From positions 1 through 64,000 of the forward strand of contig JAGZEG010000008.1 of assembly GCA_018368455.1 (NCBI GenBank): a stretch of DNA of 64,000 nucleotides, written 5' to 3'. The translations under genes were made by a program, and so were the position numbers. Of this stretch, positions 37,298-47,233 are shown piece by piece; position 1 is the stretch's first letter; each line of letters opens with the position of its first letter. This stretch comes from Coriobacteriia bacterium. Lineage in GTDB: Bacteria > Actinomycetota > Coriobacteriia > Coriobacteriales > UMGS124. The notes below the pieces were generated by a model. It was not told the DNA's origin. It searched no databases and saw only the letters and a list, made by a program, of their open reading frames with translations.

Positions 37298-38101
37298 ATG
37301 CGAACCATCGTTGTGGGCGACCTGCATCTCAAGCAGTCGCGCGTCCTTCCGCTCGTCGATGAGGCCATGGAGCAGGCGGGCGCCAGACGCGTCGTTCTGT
37401 GCGGCGACGTGACTGACGACTGGGGCGCGACCGACGCCGACGCGCTCAGCGAGCTCGCGCAGATGGCGCTGTGGGTGGGCGAGCTGCGCCTGTCGGGCGT
37501 GCGCGTCGACGTCCTCATGGGCAACCACGACTTCGCCTACGTCGGCGGGCCGGACACGCCGGGCATGCGGCCATGGATCCGGCTCGAGGTGCAGCGCCTG
37601 CTCTACGAGCTCGGCGTCGTCATCGCCACGGACATCGACGACATACTCGCGACGCACGCAGGCCTTACGGAGGCGTGGGCGCGGAGCTGCCTGACATGGG
37701 AGCCATCCACAGCAGAACCTGCGGCCAACCAAATCGCCCGTCAGCTCAACAAGATGCTGGAAAGTGGGGATCGCGAGAACTTCCGGCGTCTTGGCGCGAC
37801 CGGCCCGGCGCGCGGCGGCTGGGGGACGCCCGGCCCCCTCTGGGCCGACGCCACGGAGCTCGCCGCCGACTACCTGCCCGGCTTGCGGCAGATCGTGGGG
37901 CACACACCTATGACGACGTGCACGCGTCTGCTCGATGATGAGCGCCACCCCGACCTACCCGAGCTCTGGGCATGCGACACGTTCTCGACGTATCGCAACG
38001 GCACGCCCATCGGTGACGGGAGTCTCCTGCTCGTGGATGACAACGGGCGTGTGAGCGTCGTGCGAACGGAGTACGGGGCCGCACTGACTACCGTGGACTG
38101 A
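37298..38101 (+). CDS. Metallophosphoesterase
   Basis: A 267-residue calcineurin-like phosphoesterase. The metal-binding motifs appear in order: GDLH (7-10), CGDVTDDWG (35-43), GNHDFAYVGG (near 75-84), THAG (near 121) and VGHTPMTTC (near 205). GGWGTPGPLW is a family loop seen in this subgroup. No signal peptide is present, so it is cytoplasmic. The substrate is unknown; relatives act on nucleotides, phosphoproteins or nucleic acids. GGAGATACGC precedes the ATG, and the gene starts 9 bp after the Fic remnant. Confidence 0.9.
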   Translation: MRTIVVGDLHLKQSRVLPLVDEAMEQAGARRVVLCGDVTDDWGATDADALSELAQMALWVGELRLSGVRVDVLMGNHDFAYVGGPDTPGMRPWIRLEVQRLLYELGVVIATDIDDILATHAGLTEAWARSCLTWEPSTAEPAANQIARQLNKMLESGDRENFRRLGATGPARGGWGTPGPLWADATELAADYLPGLRQIVGHTPMTTCTRLLDDERHPDLPELWACDTFSTYRNGTPIGDGSLLLVDDNGRVSVVRTEYGAALTTVD

Positions 38102-38277
38102 CCTGAGAGCCGACCGATACGGCAGGTTCAAAACACGGAGACGGCAGCGCAGTTTATGCCGCGAATCTTGCCCATCACGCCTTCCGGTCATAACCACGGC
38201 AGTGCGGTTTCTGTCGCAACGGGGCAGTAGAATCGGACGCGAAGCAAAGGATCGCACGAAAGCCGGAAGGACGCGGC

Positions 38278-41200
38278 GTGAAAGAAACGACCGGAAACAG
38301 AGCCATCATCGGAGGGCCGGGCATCACACTCGTGCTGGCAGGCCCATCGAACGAGAGTGTGCGCACCGCAACCGACGGCGCCATGGAGGCGCTGCTCGCA
38401 CAGGGCATGCGCGTCGCCCGGGTGCTACCCGACGCGCGGCGCGCCACCCAGACGGCCAAGCGCCTCGCCGCCGCGGGATCCCCCCTGCTCGGCACGCCGG
38501 TCACGACGCTCGACGAGTGGGCGCTCGAACGCTGGGCGCTGTTCGGCGACGGGCGCACGCCGGCCTTCTCAGCAGAGCGCCGCGCCCTTGTGCTCCAGGC
38601 CATTGGCGAAGCGCGCCCCCGGACGTCTCACCTGCCTGCAGACTCCCGTGGCATCGTGGGCTGCGTCGAGTCGATGGTTCGCACCGCCACCGGCACGCTC
38701 GCCTTTGACCGGGGCGTCGCCCTGGACACCGAGCGCCTCAGCGAAGCCCAGCTCGAGCTTCTCGACATCTGCCACATCTACGCGCGTCTGCTCTCCGAGC
38801 ACGGCCTGGTCGAGCGCAGCGCCGCCCTAGCCAGCCTGCCTGACACCATGGGCGACGCGGGCTGGAGTCACCTGCTGCTCGAAGACGTCAGCGAGCTGGG
38901 CGCCGTGCAGGAGTCCCTTATCGCAGCGGCCGCTCGCCACGAGGGAGCCACGCTCGTCATCCGCTGGCGCGAGCAGAGCGAGGACGACGCGGCCCGGGCC
39001 GAGATGGCGCAGCTTGTCGCGCGCGCCAACGGGAGCGCCGCGAGCTGCGACGACGCCCTAGCTCCGGACGAGTCGGCGGGGACAACTGCGACGGCTGCAG
39101 CCCACGACGCCGCGTCAGGCAGCCTTGCGGGCGCAGGCCATGATGGCGCCGCCGCAATGAGCGATGATGCTCGCGCGGCCCTGGGCGAACTGCTCGAGCG
39201 ACTCCACCCGGCATACGCAAAGCTTCGCGGGCTCGTCGAAGGGCTCGTGGGGCGTCAGGGACTCTCCGTGCGGCTCGTGCGTGCCGAAGAGCCACCGAGC
39301 ACAGCAAGCGTGCCCCGCGCGGCAGCCCCGAAAACCTCTACCGAGCCAGTCGCACCCAGCCCGGAGCTCGCCGCCCTTCGTCACGCGCTGTTCCAGCCAA
39401 GCTCCGCGCCCACCGTCGTCCCAACCGGCACCGTGCGCTTTGTGCTGCCCGCCGGCCGCTACGCCCGCAGTGAAGCTCTCGCCCGCGAGATCGTCCGCCT
39501 GCGCGGCACCGGCATCGCCCCGCGCGACATCGTCATAGCTTGCGCCGACCCCCTCGCGCTCGCCGACGCGCTCTCGGGCCGCCTCGCATGCGCCGACATC
39601 GCCTGCGTCGCGGCCGGCATCGAGCCACTCGCGCTCACGAACGCCGGGCGTGCGCTCGCAGGGCTCGTGCGTCTCGTCGAGACCGAGGCGCTCGCCTCGC
39701 CGGAGGCGTCCGCGCCCGACCTCGTGCCGCTCGCCAGCGACCTCGCGCTCAACCCCCTGCTCGGTGTCTCGGACAAGGAGGCCCACAAGCAAGCCCACGT
39801 CCTGGACGCCGCCTGGCGCGCCAACCGACTCGCCAGCGCCTCCGACCTGCTCGCCGGGCTCGCCGGGGCCTCGGCCGTCGCCCGCAGCGCCATCGCAGCC
39901 CTGCGCTCTGGCAGCGTGAGCGACGCCGTGAGCGCCCTCGTACGCGCGAGCAAGAAGCAGGGGGTGCTCTCCCAGGCGGACCTGCTGCGCGACGAGCCCG
40001 GCCTCGCTTCGCTCGCCCACCGCGTCAGCGTCGCCACGGAACTCGCCGGCCCCATCCCCGTCAGCTCAGACGCCATCGCCCGGCTCATGGACGGCGCCAG
40101 CGTGCGCACGAGCCGGCTCAGCGTCCCACCCAACTCGCTTGACGCCATGCGCGAGGCCACCGTGCTCAAGCAGAACCCCAACGCCGTGCGTCTCATGCGC
40201 CTGCGCGACGTCGCCGGCCAGGACGCCCGCGCCGTCATCGCCTGCGACCTCACGGCCGACGACTACCCGTTCTCCGATCGCTCCGACGCCGCAAGCGCCC
40301 TGCTCGGCAAGCTCGGCCTGCCGGCACCCGCCCGCGCCACCGATGAGCTGCGCTGGGAGTTCATGGCAGCGCTCGAGGCCGCAACCGAGGCATTCGTGCT
40401 CGAGCGGCCGCTGTGCGACGAGCGCGCCGAGCCGCTGCGCCCCTCCGCGCTGTACGAGGAGACCGTGGACTGCTATCGCACCGACATCACCGCGCAGGAC
40501 GACCTGGACAAGCGCACGGGTCTGCCGCTTGCCGCCTGGTCTGCAGCGGAGGCGCCCCAGGCGGGCGAGGATGCCGCCGTTGCCCCCGCCATCGGCGAGG
40601 AGGAGTTCGCGCAGCTCGCAAGCCCTGTCGGAGCGCTCGACCGCGCGGTCCTCCCCATGGCCGCGGCACAGCTGCTGCTCGCTGACAAGGACTCGGCCGC
40701 CCTGCTCGCCCGCGACGACCTCGTCCTGTCGCCGAGCAGCCTCGAGCTCTACCTCAGCTGCCCCGCCCGCTGGTTCTTCGAGCGGCGCCTCCCGACCGAC
40801 GCCCCCGACGCCGCGTTCGACCCGCTGGCGCGCGGCCGGTTCTGCCACCGCGTGCTGCAGCTGTTCCACACGAGGCTCGCCACGGACGCCGGCATGGCGC
40901 GCATATCGGCGGACGCCCGCGAGGGCAGCGACGCGCTCAGGGAGGCAGACGCCCTGCTCGATGCCTGCTTCGACGAGGCGCGCGCCGAATCTCTTGCTGC
41001 CGCGCGAGGGACGGGCCCCCAGGACAACCTCACGCTCGTCGCCGCCACGCCCTTGGAGGAGCAGGTGTTCGCGAGCATCCGCCGCGACCTGCACGACTGT
41101 ATCCGCCGCGACGCGCTCCTACCCGCCGCCTACGTGCCGCTGCACCACGAATGGAAGTTCGGCGACCCCGTCGACCGCGCAAGCGGAGAGCCCACGGGGC

Positions 41201-41751
41201 AGGCGGACGTCCCCTATGCCGGCGTGCGACTGCACGGCACCATCGACCGCGTCGACGTGGATGGCGAGGGCCACGCGCTCGTCATCGACTACAAGGGCGG
41301 CCTGGGCGCGGGCTACGAGCTGCCCCGGCCCAAGCGGGGCGAAGAGGAGCTGCCCGAGGGCACCGACCCGCTGCTCCCCCTGCACTCGCAGGCGCTCATG
41401 TATGCGACGGCGCTCATGCGCGGCAGCGACCGGGAGCAGCTCACGCCCCGCGGCGCCCTCTATCTCTCCTACGCAAAGCCGCTCGTCAAGGGCTTCGCCG
41501 ATCCCGAAGCGTTCGCCCCGGGAGGCGCAGCACTGCTTCCGGAGAGGGGCGGTGCGCTGAGCCAGGACGTGCTCGTGCAGCCCCTGCCCGACGGCCAGAG
41601 CGGCTTTCTCGCGCTGCTCGCACACGTCGAGGACGTCGCGACCGAGGCCGTCTGCCGCATGCGCGACGGCGACATAGAGCCGCGCCCACGCTTTGGCGCG
41701 CTGTCCTGCGACACGTGCCCGCTGACGAGCTGCCCGAAGAGGGTGAGGTAG
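38278..41751 (+). CDS. addB: AddB-type helicase-nuclease subunit
   Basis: An 1157-residue partner of AddA in the AddAB helicase-nuclease that processes double-strand breaks for recombination. The C-terminal PD-(D/E)XK nuclease contains ALVIDYKGGLGAGYE (near 1000). Cysteines for the iron-sulfur cluster are in YLSCPARWFFERR (near 830) and SCDTCPLTSCPK at the C-terminus. The N-terminal nucleotide-binding loop reads LVLAGPSNESVRT, lacking the GKT/S of a Walker A motif, so ATP hydrolysis by this subunit is doubtful. Residues 230-380 include an Ala/Glu-rich variable stretch. The GTG start follows GGAAGGACG. The stop abuts the addA start, so the two are co-translated. Confidence 0.88.
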   Translation: MKETTGNRAIIGGPGITLVLAGPSNESVRTATDGAMEALLAQGMRVARVLPDARRATQTAKRLAAAGSPLLGTPVTTLDEWALERWALFGDGRTPAFSAERRALVLQAIGEARPRTSHLPADSRGIVGCVESMVRTATGTLAFDRGVALDTERLSEAQLELLDICHIYARLLSEHGLVERSAALASLPDTMGDAGWSHLLLEDVSELGAVQESLIAAAARHEGATLVIRWREQSEDDAARAEMAQLVARANGSAASCDDALAPDESAGTTATAAAHDAASGSLAGAGHDGAAAMSDDARAALGELLERLHPAYAKLRGLVEGLVGRQGLSVRLVRAEEPPSTASVPRAAAPKTSTEPVAPSPELAALRHALFQPSSAPTVVPTGTVRFVLPAGRYARSEALAREIVRLRGTGIAPRDIVIACADPLALADALSGRLACADIACVAAGIEPLALTNAGRALAGLVRLVETEALASPEASAPDLVPLASDLALNPLLGVSDKEAHKQAHVLDAAWRANRLASASDLLAGLAGASAVARSAIAALRSGSVSDAVSALVRASKKQGVLSQADLLRDEPGLASLAHRVSVATELAGPIPVSSDAIARLMDGASVRTSRLSVPPNSLDAMREATVLKQNPNAVRLMRLRDVAGQDARAVIACDLTADDYPFSDRSDAASALLGKLGLPAPARATDELRWEFMAALEAATEAFVLERPLCDERAEPLRPSALYEETVDCYRTDITAQDDLDKRTGLPLAAWSAAEAPQAGEDAAVAPAIGEEEFAQLASPVGALDRAVLPMAAAQLLLADKDSAALLARDDLVLSPSSLELYLSCPARWFFERRLPTDAPDAAFDPLARGRFCHRVLQLFHTRLATDAGMARISADAREGSDALREADALLDACFDEARAESLAAARGTGPQDNLTLVAATPLEEQVFASIRRDLHDCIRRDALLPAAYVPLHHEWKFGDPVDRASGEPTGQADVPYAGVRLHGTIDRVDVDGEGHALVIDYKGGLGAGYELPRPKRGEEELPEGTDPLLPLHSQALMYATALMRGSDREQLTPRGALYLSYAKPLVKGFADPEAFAPGGAALLPERGGALSQDVLVQPLPDGQSGFLALLAHVEDVATEAVCRMRDGDIEPRPRFGALSCDTCPLTSCPKRVR

Positions 41752-44700
41752 ATGGATCTCTCCAAGTTCACACCTGAGCAGCGCGCCTGCGTCACGTGCT
41801 CCGGGCGACCGCTCGTCGTGTCGGCCGGCGCCGGCTCGGGCAAGACGTTCATGCTCACGCAGCGCATCGCCTACGCTCTGCTAAACCCCAGCGAGTCGAG
41901 CGTCACGGGCATCGACCAGGTGCTCGCCATCACGTTCACCGAGAAGGCCGCCAGCGAGATCAAGGCCCGCGTGCGCTCGACGCTGCGCGCCGAGGGCCTG
42001 TCCGAAGAGGCGCTCGCCGTCGACGCGTCGTGGATCAGCACCATCCACGGCATGTGCTCCCGCATACTGCACGAGCGCGCTCTGGAGCTCGGGCTCGACC
42101 CGCGCTTCGGCCTGCTCGATGACACGGACCGCACCGCCCTTCTGCGCGAAGCCATCAACGAGGTCATAGCGGAGGTCTCGCTGCGCAGGGCCGCCAACCA
42201 AGACGAGGACGGCGAAGCATCGGAGGCCGAGGGGAACGGGCCCTCGAGCGTCGTCGAGCAGGACTACGCCGCGCTCTTCGACGAGTACGAGCGCTCGACG
42301 GGCGACAGCGTCATCGGCGCCATGGTCGAGCGCCTCGTCAACGACGCCGCCAACGTGCGCGGAGGCCTCGACGCCGTCGTGCTCGGCCCCGATCCGGCAA
42401 GCCCGCGCGACGTGGCCCAGGCCGCGCTGCACGCGACGGAGGAGTTCTACGGCCACCTCCTCGCCCACGGCTTTGACATCAAGGGCAACGCGAAAGCGAC
42501 CGTCGCCGCCAAGGCCCGCGAGGCCTGCGAGGCTCCGAACGGCCTGCCAGCCCTGCGAGACCTGCTCGACCGGCGCTCGCTTGGCTATGCCGACGTCGCC
42601 GGCGTGCTCGCGGCGTTCAGTCCCTCGTTTGGCAGGTGGTCCAAGAAGTGCGGGGACGAGAGCGTCTACGTCGGCTTCCGCCTTGCCTACGACACGGCAT
42701 GCTATGAGTGCGCCCTGGGCATCGCCCGCGTGCCGCTGCGTCAGCTCGTCGGACTCGCCCGCCGCGCCAGCGAGCGCTTCGAGGCAAAGAAGGCGGCGCG
42801 CGGCGTGCTCGACCAGAACGACCTGCTGCTCCGCACGCTGCGGGCGTTCGAGCGCAACGAGGCCGGCATCGCCGACGAGTACCGCAACCGCTTCCGCCTC
42901 GTCATGGTGGACGAGTTCCAGGACACAAGTCAGCTGCAGATCGACATCATCGGCTTTCTCGACGGCGGCGAGGAGGGTCGTCACAACCGCCTGTGCGTCG
43001 TCGGCGACAAGCAGCAGAGCATCTACCGCTTCCGCGGCGCCGACGTCGAGACGTACGGCGCGTTCCAGGCGAAGCTCTGTACCGCCTACAACGCCCAGCA
43101 GGAGCAGCTCGGCAAGAACTGGCGCTCGCACGGCGACATCATCGAGTTCGTCAACCGGATCTTCTCGCAGGACGACGTGTTCGGCACGGACGACTTCATC
43201 AGGCTCACATACGACGAGGGCCACGAGCAGGCCAACCCGTTCGCGCCCGGCGTCCCCCGCATCGACATCGCGCTGACGACCGGCCCGAGCAAAGGGCCGT
43301 TCTCGGCGAGCAGACGCCTGCCCGTCGAGGCCACAGCCATCGCGCGGCGCTTCCTTGAGCTGCACGACAATACCAGCACGAACCGGCGCTGGGGAGACAT
43401 GGTCATCCTGCTCGGCACGATGTCCAAGGCCGACGTCTACGCGCAAGCCCTGCGTGACGAGGGCATCCCCTGCGTCGTCGCGGGAGGCTCGACGTTCGGC
43501 CGAGCTCCCGAGGCCCAGGTCATCTGCCAGCTCGCAAGCGCCGTCGCCAACCCGGACGACGATGGGGCCCTGGGTGCCGTGCTCGCTAGCGACATGTTCG
43601 GCCTCTCCCCCGACGAGCTCCTTCGCCTCGCGACGCGGCCTAGCGGCGGCTCGCGCGGTTTCTGGGAGGGCCTGCGCGCACGTGGGGCGTCCGACCCCTC
43701 GCCGCGAGTACGCCTCGCCTCCGCCGTGCTGCGCGAGGCAGCCGAGCGCTGCGGGCGCGACAACCCCGCGCGCGTGCTCTCCGACGCCGTGCTCTCGTCG
43801 GGATGGCTCGACCGGCTGCGGGGCACCGGGCCCGCCGGGACCGTGGACGAACAAGGCATGGCCGTCGCCGCCAACGTCCTCAAGGCATTGCGCCTCGTCG
43901 AGGGCTTCGCGGACGACCCCCAGGCCCCGCGCTCCATGGCATCCGTTGCCGCCCGCCTGCGCACAAAGTTCGCCGAGGGCATGAAAGAGGCCCCCGGCGC
44001 GCTGAACGTGGCCGGTCAGGACGCCGTGCGCCTCATGACGATCCACGCGTCGAAGGGCCTCGAGTTCCCCATCGTCGCCATGGCAGAGTTCTACAAGGGC
44101 GTCGTCTCCTCCGCCAAGCTGGCCATCGAGACGGTCGGCGACCGGCTCTGCCTCACGCTCGGCCCCGGACGCTCCTGCTCGGATGCCGGAGCATTCTCCC
44201 CGCTGGCAGATCGCATGAAGGACTACGGCGCCCAACTCGCCAAGGTCTACGCGGCAGCTGCCGAGAACGCCGGCGAGGCGCCCGCCTCCGATCCCGACGA
44301 CCCCTGCGAGGCCGAGTCCGCCACCCAGTTTGCACGCGCGATCAAGGCGCGTGCCAGCGCCGGCGAGCTCGCCGAGATGCACCGCAAGGCATACGTTGGC
44401 ATGACGCGCCCGCGCGAGGCGCTCATCGTCGCGGCGCACCCCAACAACCGGCCCAAGAGCTCCCAAAAGGACGACGCGTCGTTCTACCCCGCTGCGTTCG
44501 ACGACGTGCGACGTGGCATAGCGGGGCCAGACAACGACCTCGCAACGCTACCTGAGGGCTACGCGTTCGACGCCGCGTTCACGCCGGACCACCGCGTGTG
44601 CATCGCCTGCGAGCACCTGGCCAGCACCTGCGAGGACGCCGCGGGCCCCGTGACGCTCTGCGGCGCGCAGCTGGGCGACGGGCAGGTCGGCGAAATCGAG

Positions 44701-45624
44701 CTCGACGAATACCTCGGCACGGCAGATGAGGGCCTGGGCGAGCAAGCCCCGGTTACCGTGCTCGTCCCCGAGTACATCCGCATCGACGAGGTGCGGCCGC
44801 GCGTGCAGCCCGCCCCATCGGCGCAGGCAGGCCTCATCTCCTACTCCTACCTCGCGCCCGATCACGACAGCGCCGCGAGCGACCCCGACGAGACAGGCCG
44901 GGGTAAGCCCGCGCCGCAAGTGGACGACGAGGACGGCGCATCGCCCTCCGATGCCGTAGCTCAGGCGGAAGCGACGTCCAACCGGGCCGATCCGACGGCG
45001 TTCGGATCGACGTTCCACGCCGCTGCACAGTGGATGGCGGAGCAGGCCCGGACGCTACCAGGTGACGCAGCACCCGGCCTTCCCCTCGCCCAGCTCACGC
45101 CCGACGACGACCGACTGCGCACTCTAGCTCGCACGTGGGGCCTCGCGGATGACGCGCTGCCCCGCCTGCGAGAGGCTTTGACGCGCTGGGCGAACTCAGA
45201 CGTGGCCCGCGAGGCCTACCGTCACGCGCGCGTGCAGGCCGAGGCCCCGCTGTTCGCCCACGTCGACGGCCCCACCGGCGAGCCGCTCTACCTCAACGGC
45301 GCCATCGACCTGCTGTGCACGGACGAAACGACACGCGCGTTCATCGTTGATTACAAAACGGGAGGCTCGCCCGACGAAACACCCGGGCAGCTCGAGGCCA
45401 AGCACCGCCTCCAGGCGCAGTGCTACGCCTACGCCACGCTCGCCAGCGGCTACGATACCGTCGACATTGCGTTTGTCCGCGTCGAGCAGCCTGATCCCGC
45501 CGATACGGCACAGCCCCAGGTCGTGCGCTATGCCTTCGAGCACGCGCAGCTTCCACAGCTTGCCGAGGCCATTCAGCGAGCCTACGCCGCCAAGCACGGT
45601 TTCGCGGCCCCCGAACCGCACTAG
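41752..45624 (+). CDS. addA: AddA-type UvrD-like helicase-nuclease
   Basis: A 1290-residue superfamily 1 helicase with a C-terminal nuclease. The Q motif FTPEQ (6-10) and Walker A SAGAGSGKT (24-32) are followed by AITFTEKAASEIKARVR. Walker B is VMVDEFQDTSQ (near 384) and motif IV is GDKQQSIYRFRGAD. MTIHASKGLEFPIV and AYVGMTRPREALIVA are helicase motifs V and VI. The nuclease core, FIVDYKTGGSPDE, lies near 1200, followed by LQAQCYAYA. ATG follows the addB stop directly. Loading of RecA and Chi recognition would be shared with AddB. A strong hairpin follows the stop. Confidence 0.94.
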   Translation: MDLSKFTPEQRACVTCSGRPLVVSAGAGSGKTFMLTQRIAYALLNPSESSVTGIDQVLAITFTEKAASEIKARVRSTLRAEGLSEEALAVDASWISTIHGMCSRILHERALELGLDPRFGLLDDTDRTALLREAINEVIAEVSLRRAANQDEDGEASEAEGNGPSSVVEQDYAALFDEYERSTGDSVIGAMVERLVNDAANVRGGLDAVVLGPDPASPRDVAQAALHATEEFYGHLLAHGFDIKGNAKATVAAKAREACEAPNGLPALRDLLDRRSLGYADVAGVLAAFSPSFGRWSKKCGDESVYVGFRLAYDTACYECALGIARVPLRQLVGLARRASERFEAKKAARGVLDQNDLLLRTLRAFERNEAGIADEYRNRFRLVMVDEFQDTSQLQIDIIGFLDGGEEGRHNRLCVVGDKQQSIYRFRGADVETYGAFQAKLCTAYNAQQEQLGKNWRSHGDIIEFVNRIFSQDDVFGTDDFIRLTYDEGHEQANPFAPGVPRIDIALTTGPSKGPFSASRRLPVEATAIARRFLELHDNTSTNRRWGDMVILLGTMSKADVYAQALRDEGIPCVVAGGSTFGRAPEAQVICQLASAVANPDDDGALGAVLASDMFGLSPDELLRLATRPSGGSRGFWEGLRARGASDPSPRVRLASAVLREAAERCGRDNPARVLSDAVLSSGWLDRLRGTGPAGTVDEQGMAVAANVLKALRLVEGFADDPQAPRSMASVAARLRTKFAEGMKEAPGALNVAGQDAVRLMTIHASKGLEFPIVAMAEFYKGVVSSAKLAIETVGDRLCLTLGPGRSCSDAGAFSPLADRMKDYGAQLAKVYAAAAENAGEAPASDPDDPCEAESATQFARAIKARASAGELAEMHRKAYVGMTRPREALIVAAHPNNRPKSSQKDDASFYPAAFDDVRRGIAGPDNDLATLPEGYAFDAAFTPDHRVCIACEHLASTCEDAAGPVTLCGAQLGDGQVGEIELDEYLGTADEGLGEQAPVTVLVPEYIRIDEVRPRVQPAPSAQAGLISYSYLAPDHDSAASDPDETGRGKPAPQVDDEDGASPSDAVAQAEATSNRADPTAFGSTFHAAAQWMAEQARTLPGDAAPGLPLAQLTPDDDRLRTLARTWGLADDALPRLREALTRWANSDVAREAYRHARVQAEAPLFAHVDGPTGEPLYLNGAIDLLCTDETTRAFIVDYKTGGSPDETPGQLEAKHRLQAQCYAYATLASGYDTVDIAFVRVEQPDPADTAQPQVVRYAFEHAQLPQLAEAIQRAYAAKHGFAAPEPH

Positions 45625-45629
45625 CGCTC

Positions 45630-45665
45630 GCGGGACGCCCCGGGATACACCCCGAGGCGTCCCGC
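45630..45665. terminator. Bidirectional hairpin between addA and the lipase gene
   Basis: Arms GCGGGACGCC (45630-45639) and GGCGTCCCGC (45656-45665) pair perfectly, with an inner CGGG/CCCG pair extending the stem. The two convergent genes end 6 bp before it and at its last base respectively. Confidence 0.7.
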
Positions 45666-47083
45666 TATTGGGAATCCTCCAGCGCGTCCCCTGCGGATTC
45701 GGCGGTGGCCTGCAACCACGCGATGTACGTGCCCGGGTAGTGGCTGCACAGCACGCGCACGACATCGATGTCGTGGAAGAGCCCCGTGGCGATGGACCAC
45801 AGCGAGCGCGGCGACACGATGGCGTCGACCGATGGGATGTCGCGCGCGAACTTCTCGACGAGCTCGTCGACCTCGAAGCGGTCGTTGGGATCGCTCGGAT
45901 TCACCGCCCCCACGTTGTGCAGGTAGTGGACCTGCATCCCCGCATACGCCTCGGCAAACCCAGCGTCACCGATCCCGGGAAGCCACACGTCCGTCCCGTA
46001 GCGATGGTAGCCCCACGTCTCCAGGGGGAATCGCGGCACAAGGTCGGAGGGGTTCAGCACGTTGAAGATGTTGTCGTACAGGGTGTCGGCCGTGTTGGCG
46101 GCCCTTGTGACCTGCGGCGTCGCAAACGTGTACGCGTAGATGGCGTCGAGCGGCGCTAGCGCGTGCCTCTCGTGGGCGATGTCGTCGGCATAGGAAGCCG
46201 CGAGGTTGGCGATGGCCCCTCCTCGGCTGTGCCCGCAGAACAGCAGCGCCACGTCCTGGCCCTGCGCTGCCAGCTCCCCCGCGCGCTCGCTCACGTCGTC
46301 GATGACGCTCTGGGCGGCCTTCGAGAAACCCAAGTGGTCGCTCTCGCCCGTGTCATGGGCCGCCGACGCGCCCAGGTTGACGTTGCTGATCCACTCCGAG
46401 CCGTACGAACCGCGCACCGCGACCATGACGAGCGTCCGCTCCCGGCCGTCAGAAGATCGCAGGTGCTTCGTGGCCAGAGAGTACGCGACGACGTCCGTTC
46501 CCCTCGTCACTGCGTCGAGCACCTCGTCCACGACCTCGCTGCGGTAGCGATACGATGTCGTGGACACGCTGTCGAATCCAAGCTGCGCCAGCGCCTCCTC
46601 CATATAGGCGGGCGCGTTCGTGGAGGCCTGGTAGTAGTCGGACTCCGCGTTGGCGATGGCCGACAGCACGGCACACGTCGTGGCGAGCTGCTGGTTATAG
46701 GCGGTTGAGTCCCGGAAGAACCAGTCGTCGTCCCAGTTGACGGTCGTCGTGGTGGGAACGTCTCCCGAGGCGATGTCGACATAGGAAAGCTCGGCGGAAA
46801 ACGCGCGCTGCGTCGCTCCCGGGCCGTCGGGATTCAGCACCACGATGGGGTCCGCGACGGCTGCGAGGCCGTGGCGCTCCTGGATGGAACGAATGACGAG
46901 CACGGCGCAGATACACAGGGCAGCAACGAGAACCGCCACGATGGAAGCGAAGAAAATGCGACGCTTGAACGGCTTCTTTTTGAGCTTGGCGCCAGAGCCA
47001 GGTCGAGAGGGCACCGGGGCAACCTCCGCCGAGGAGACATGGCCACGCCGAGCGGCTCCCGGCCCTTTTTCGCTCGAACCCAT
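45665..47083 (-). CDS. Membrane-anchored class 3 lipase-like protein
   Basis: A 472-residue protein with a basic cytoplasmic N-terminus (KLKKKPFKRR near 33-42) and one transmembrane segment (about 43-66), placing the rest outside the cell. The alpha/beta hydrolase nucleophile is S286 in LLFCGHSRGGAIANLAA. VMVAVRGSYGSEWISN fits the strand before it, and NPSDLVPRFPLETWGYHRYG the region carrying the acid residue. A histidine near the C-terminus completes the likely triad. This arrangement is that of the lipase class 3 family, with triacylglycerol or phospholipid ester substrates in known members; the substrate is not proven here. Start ATG 47083 is preceded by a purine-rich tract; a GTG two codons upstream is possible. 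Confidence 0.82.
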   Translation of the reverse strand: MGSSEKGPGAARRGHVSSAEVAPVPSRPGSGAKLKKKPFKRRIFFASIVAVLVAALCICAVLVIRSIQERHGLAAVADPIVVLNPDGPGATQRAFSAELSYVDIASGDVPTTTTVNWDDDWFFRDSTAYNQQLATTCAVLSAIANAESDYYQASTNAPAYMEEALAQLGFDSVSTTSYRYRSEVVDEVLDAVTRGTDVVAYSLATKHLRSSDGRERTLVMVAVRGSYGSEWISNVNLGASAAHDTGESDHLGFSKAAQSVIDDVSERAGELAAQGQDVALLFCGHSRGGAIANLAASYADDIAHERHALAPLDAIYAYTFATPQVTRAANTADTLYDNIFNVLNPSDLVPRFPLETWGYHRYGTDVWLPGIGDAGFAEAYAGMQVHYLHNVGAVNPSDPNDRFEVDELVEKFARDIPSVDAIVSPRSLWSIATGLFHDIDVVRVLCSHYPGTYIAWLQATAESAGDALEDSQ

Positions 47084-47233
47084 GCCCACCCCCGGCGCCT
47101 TTGGAGCCCGCTTGCACCAGCCGGGCTGCCCTCCCTCCTCCGCATTGTACCCGGACGCCTGACCTCAGTGGCCAAACATTACCGTTTCGGAAGGTTCTAT
47201 CTGCCCGATATGCGTCTCGGGCAACCGGAGCAG

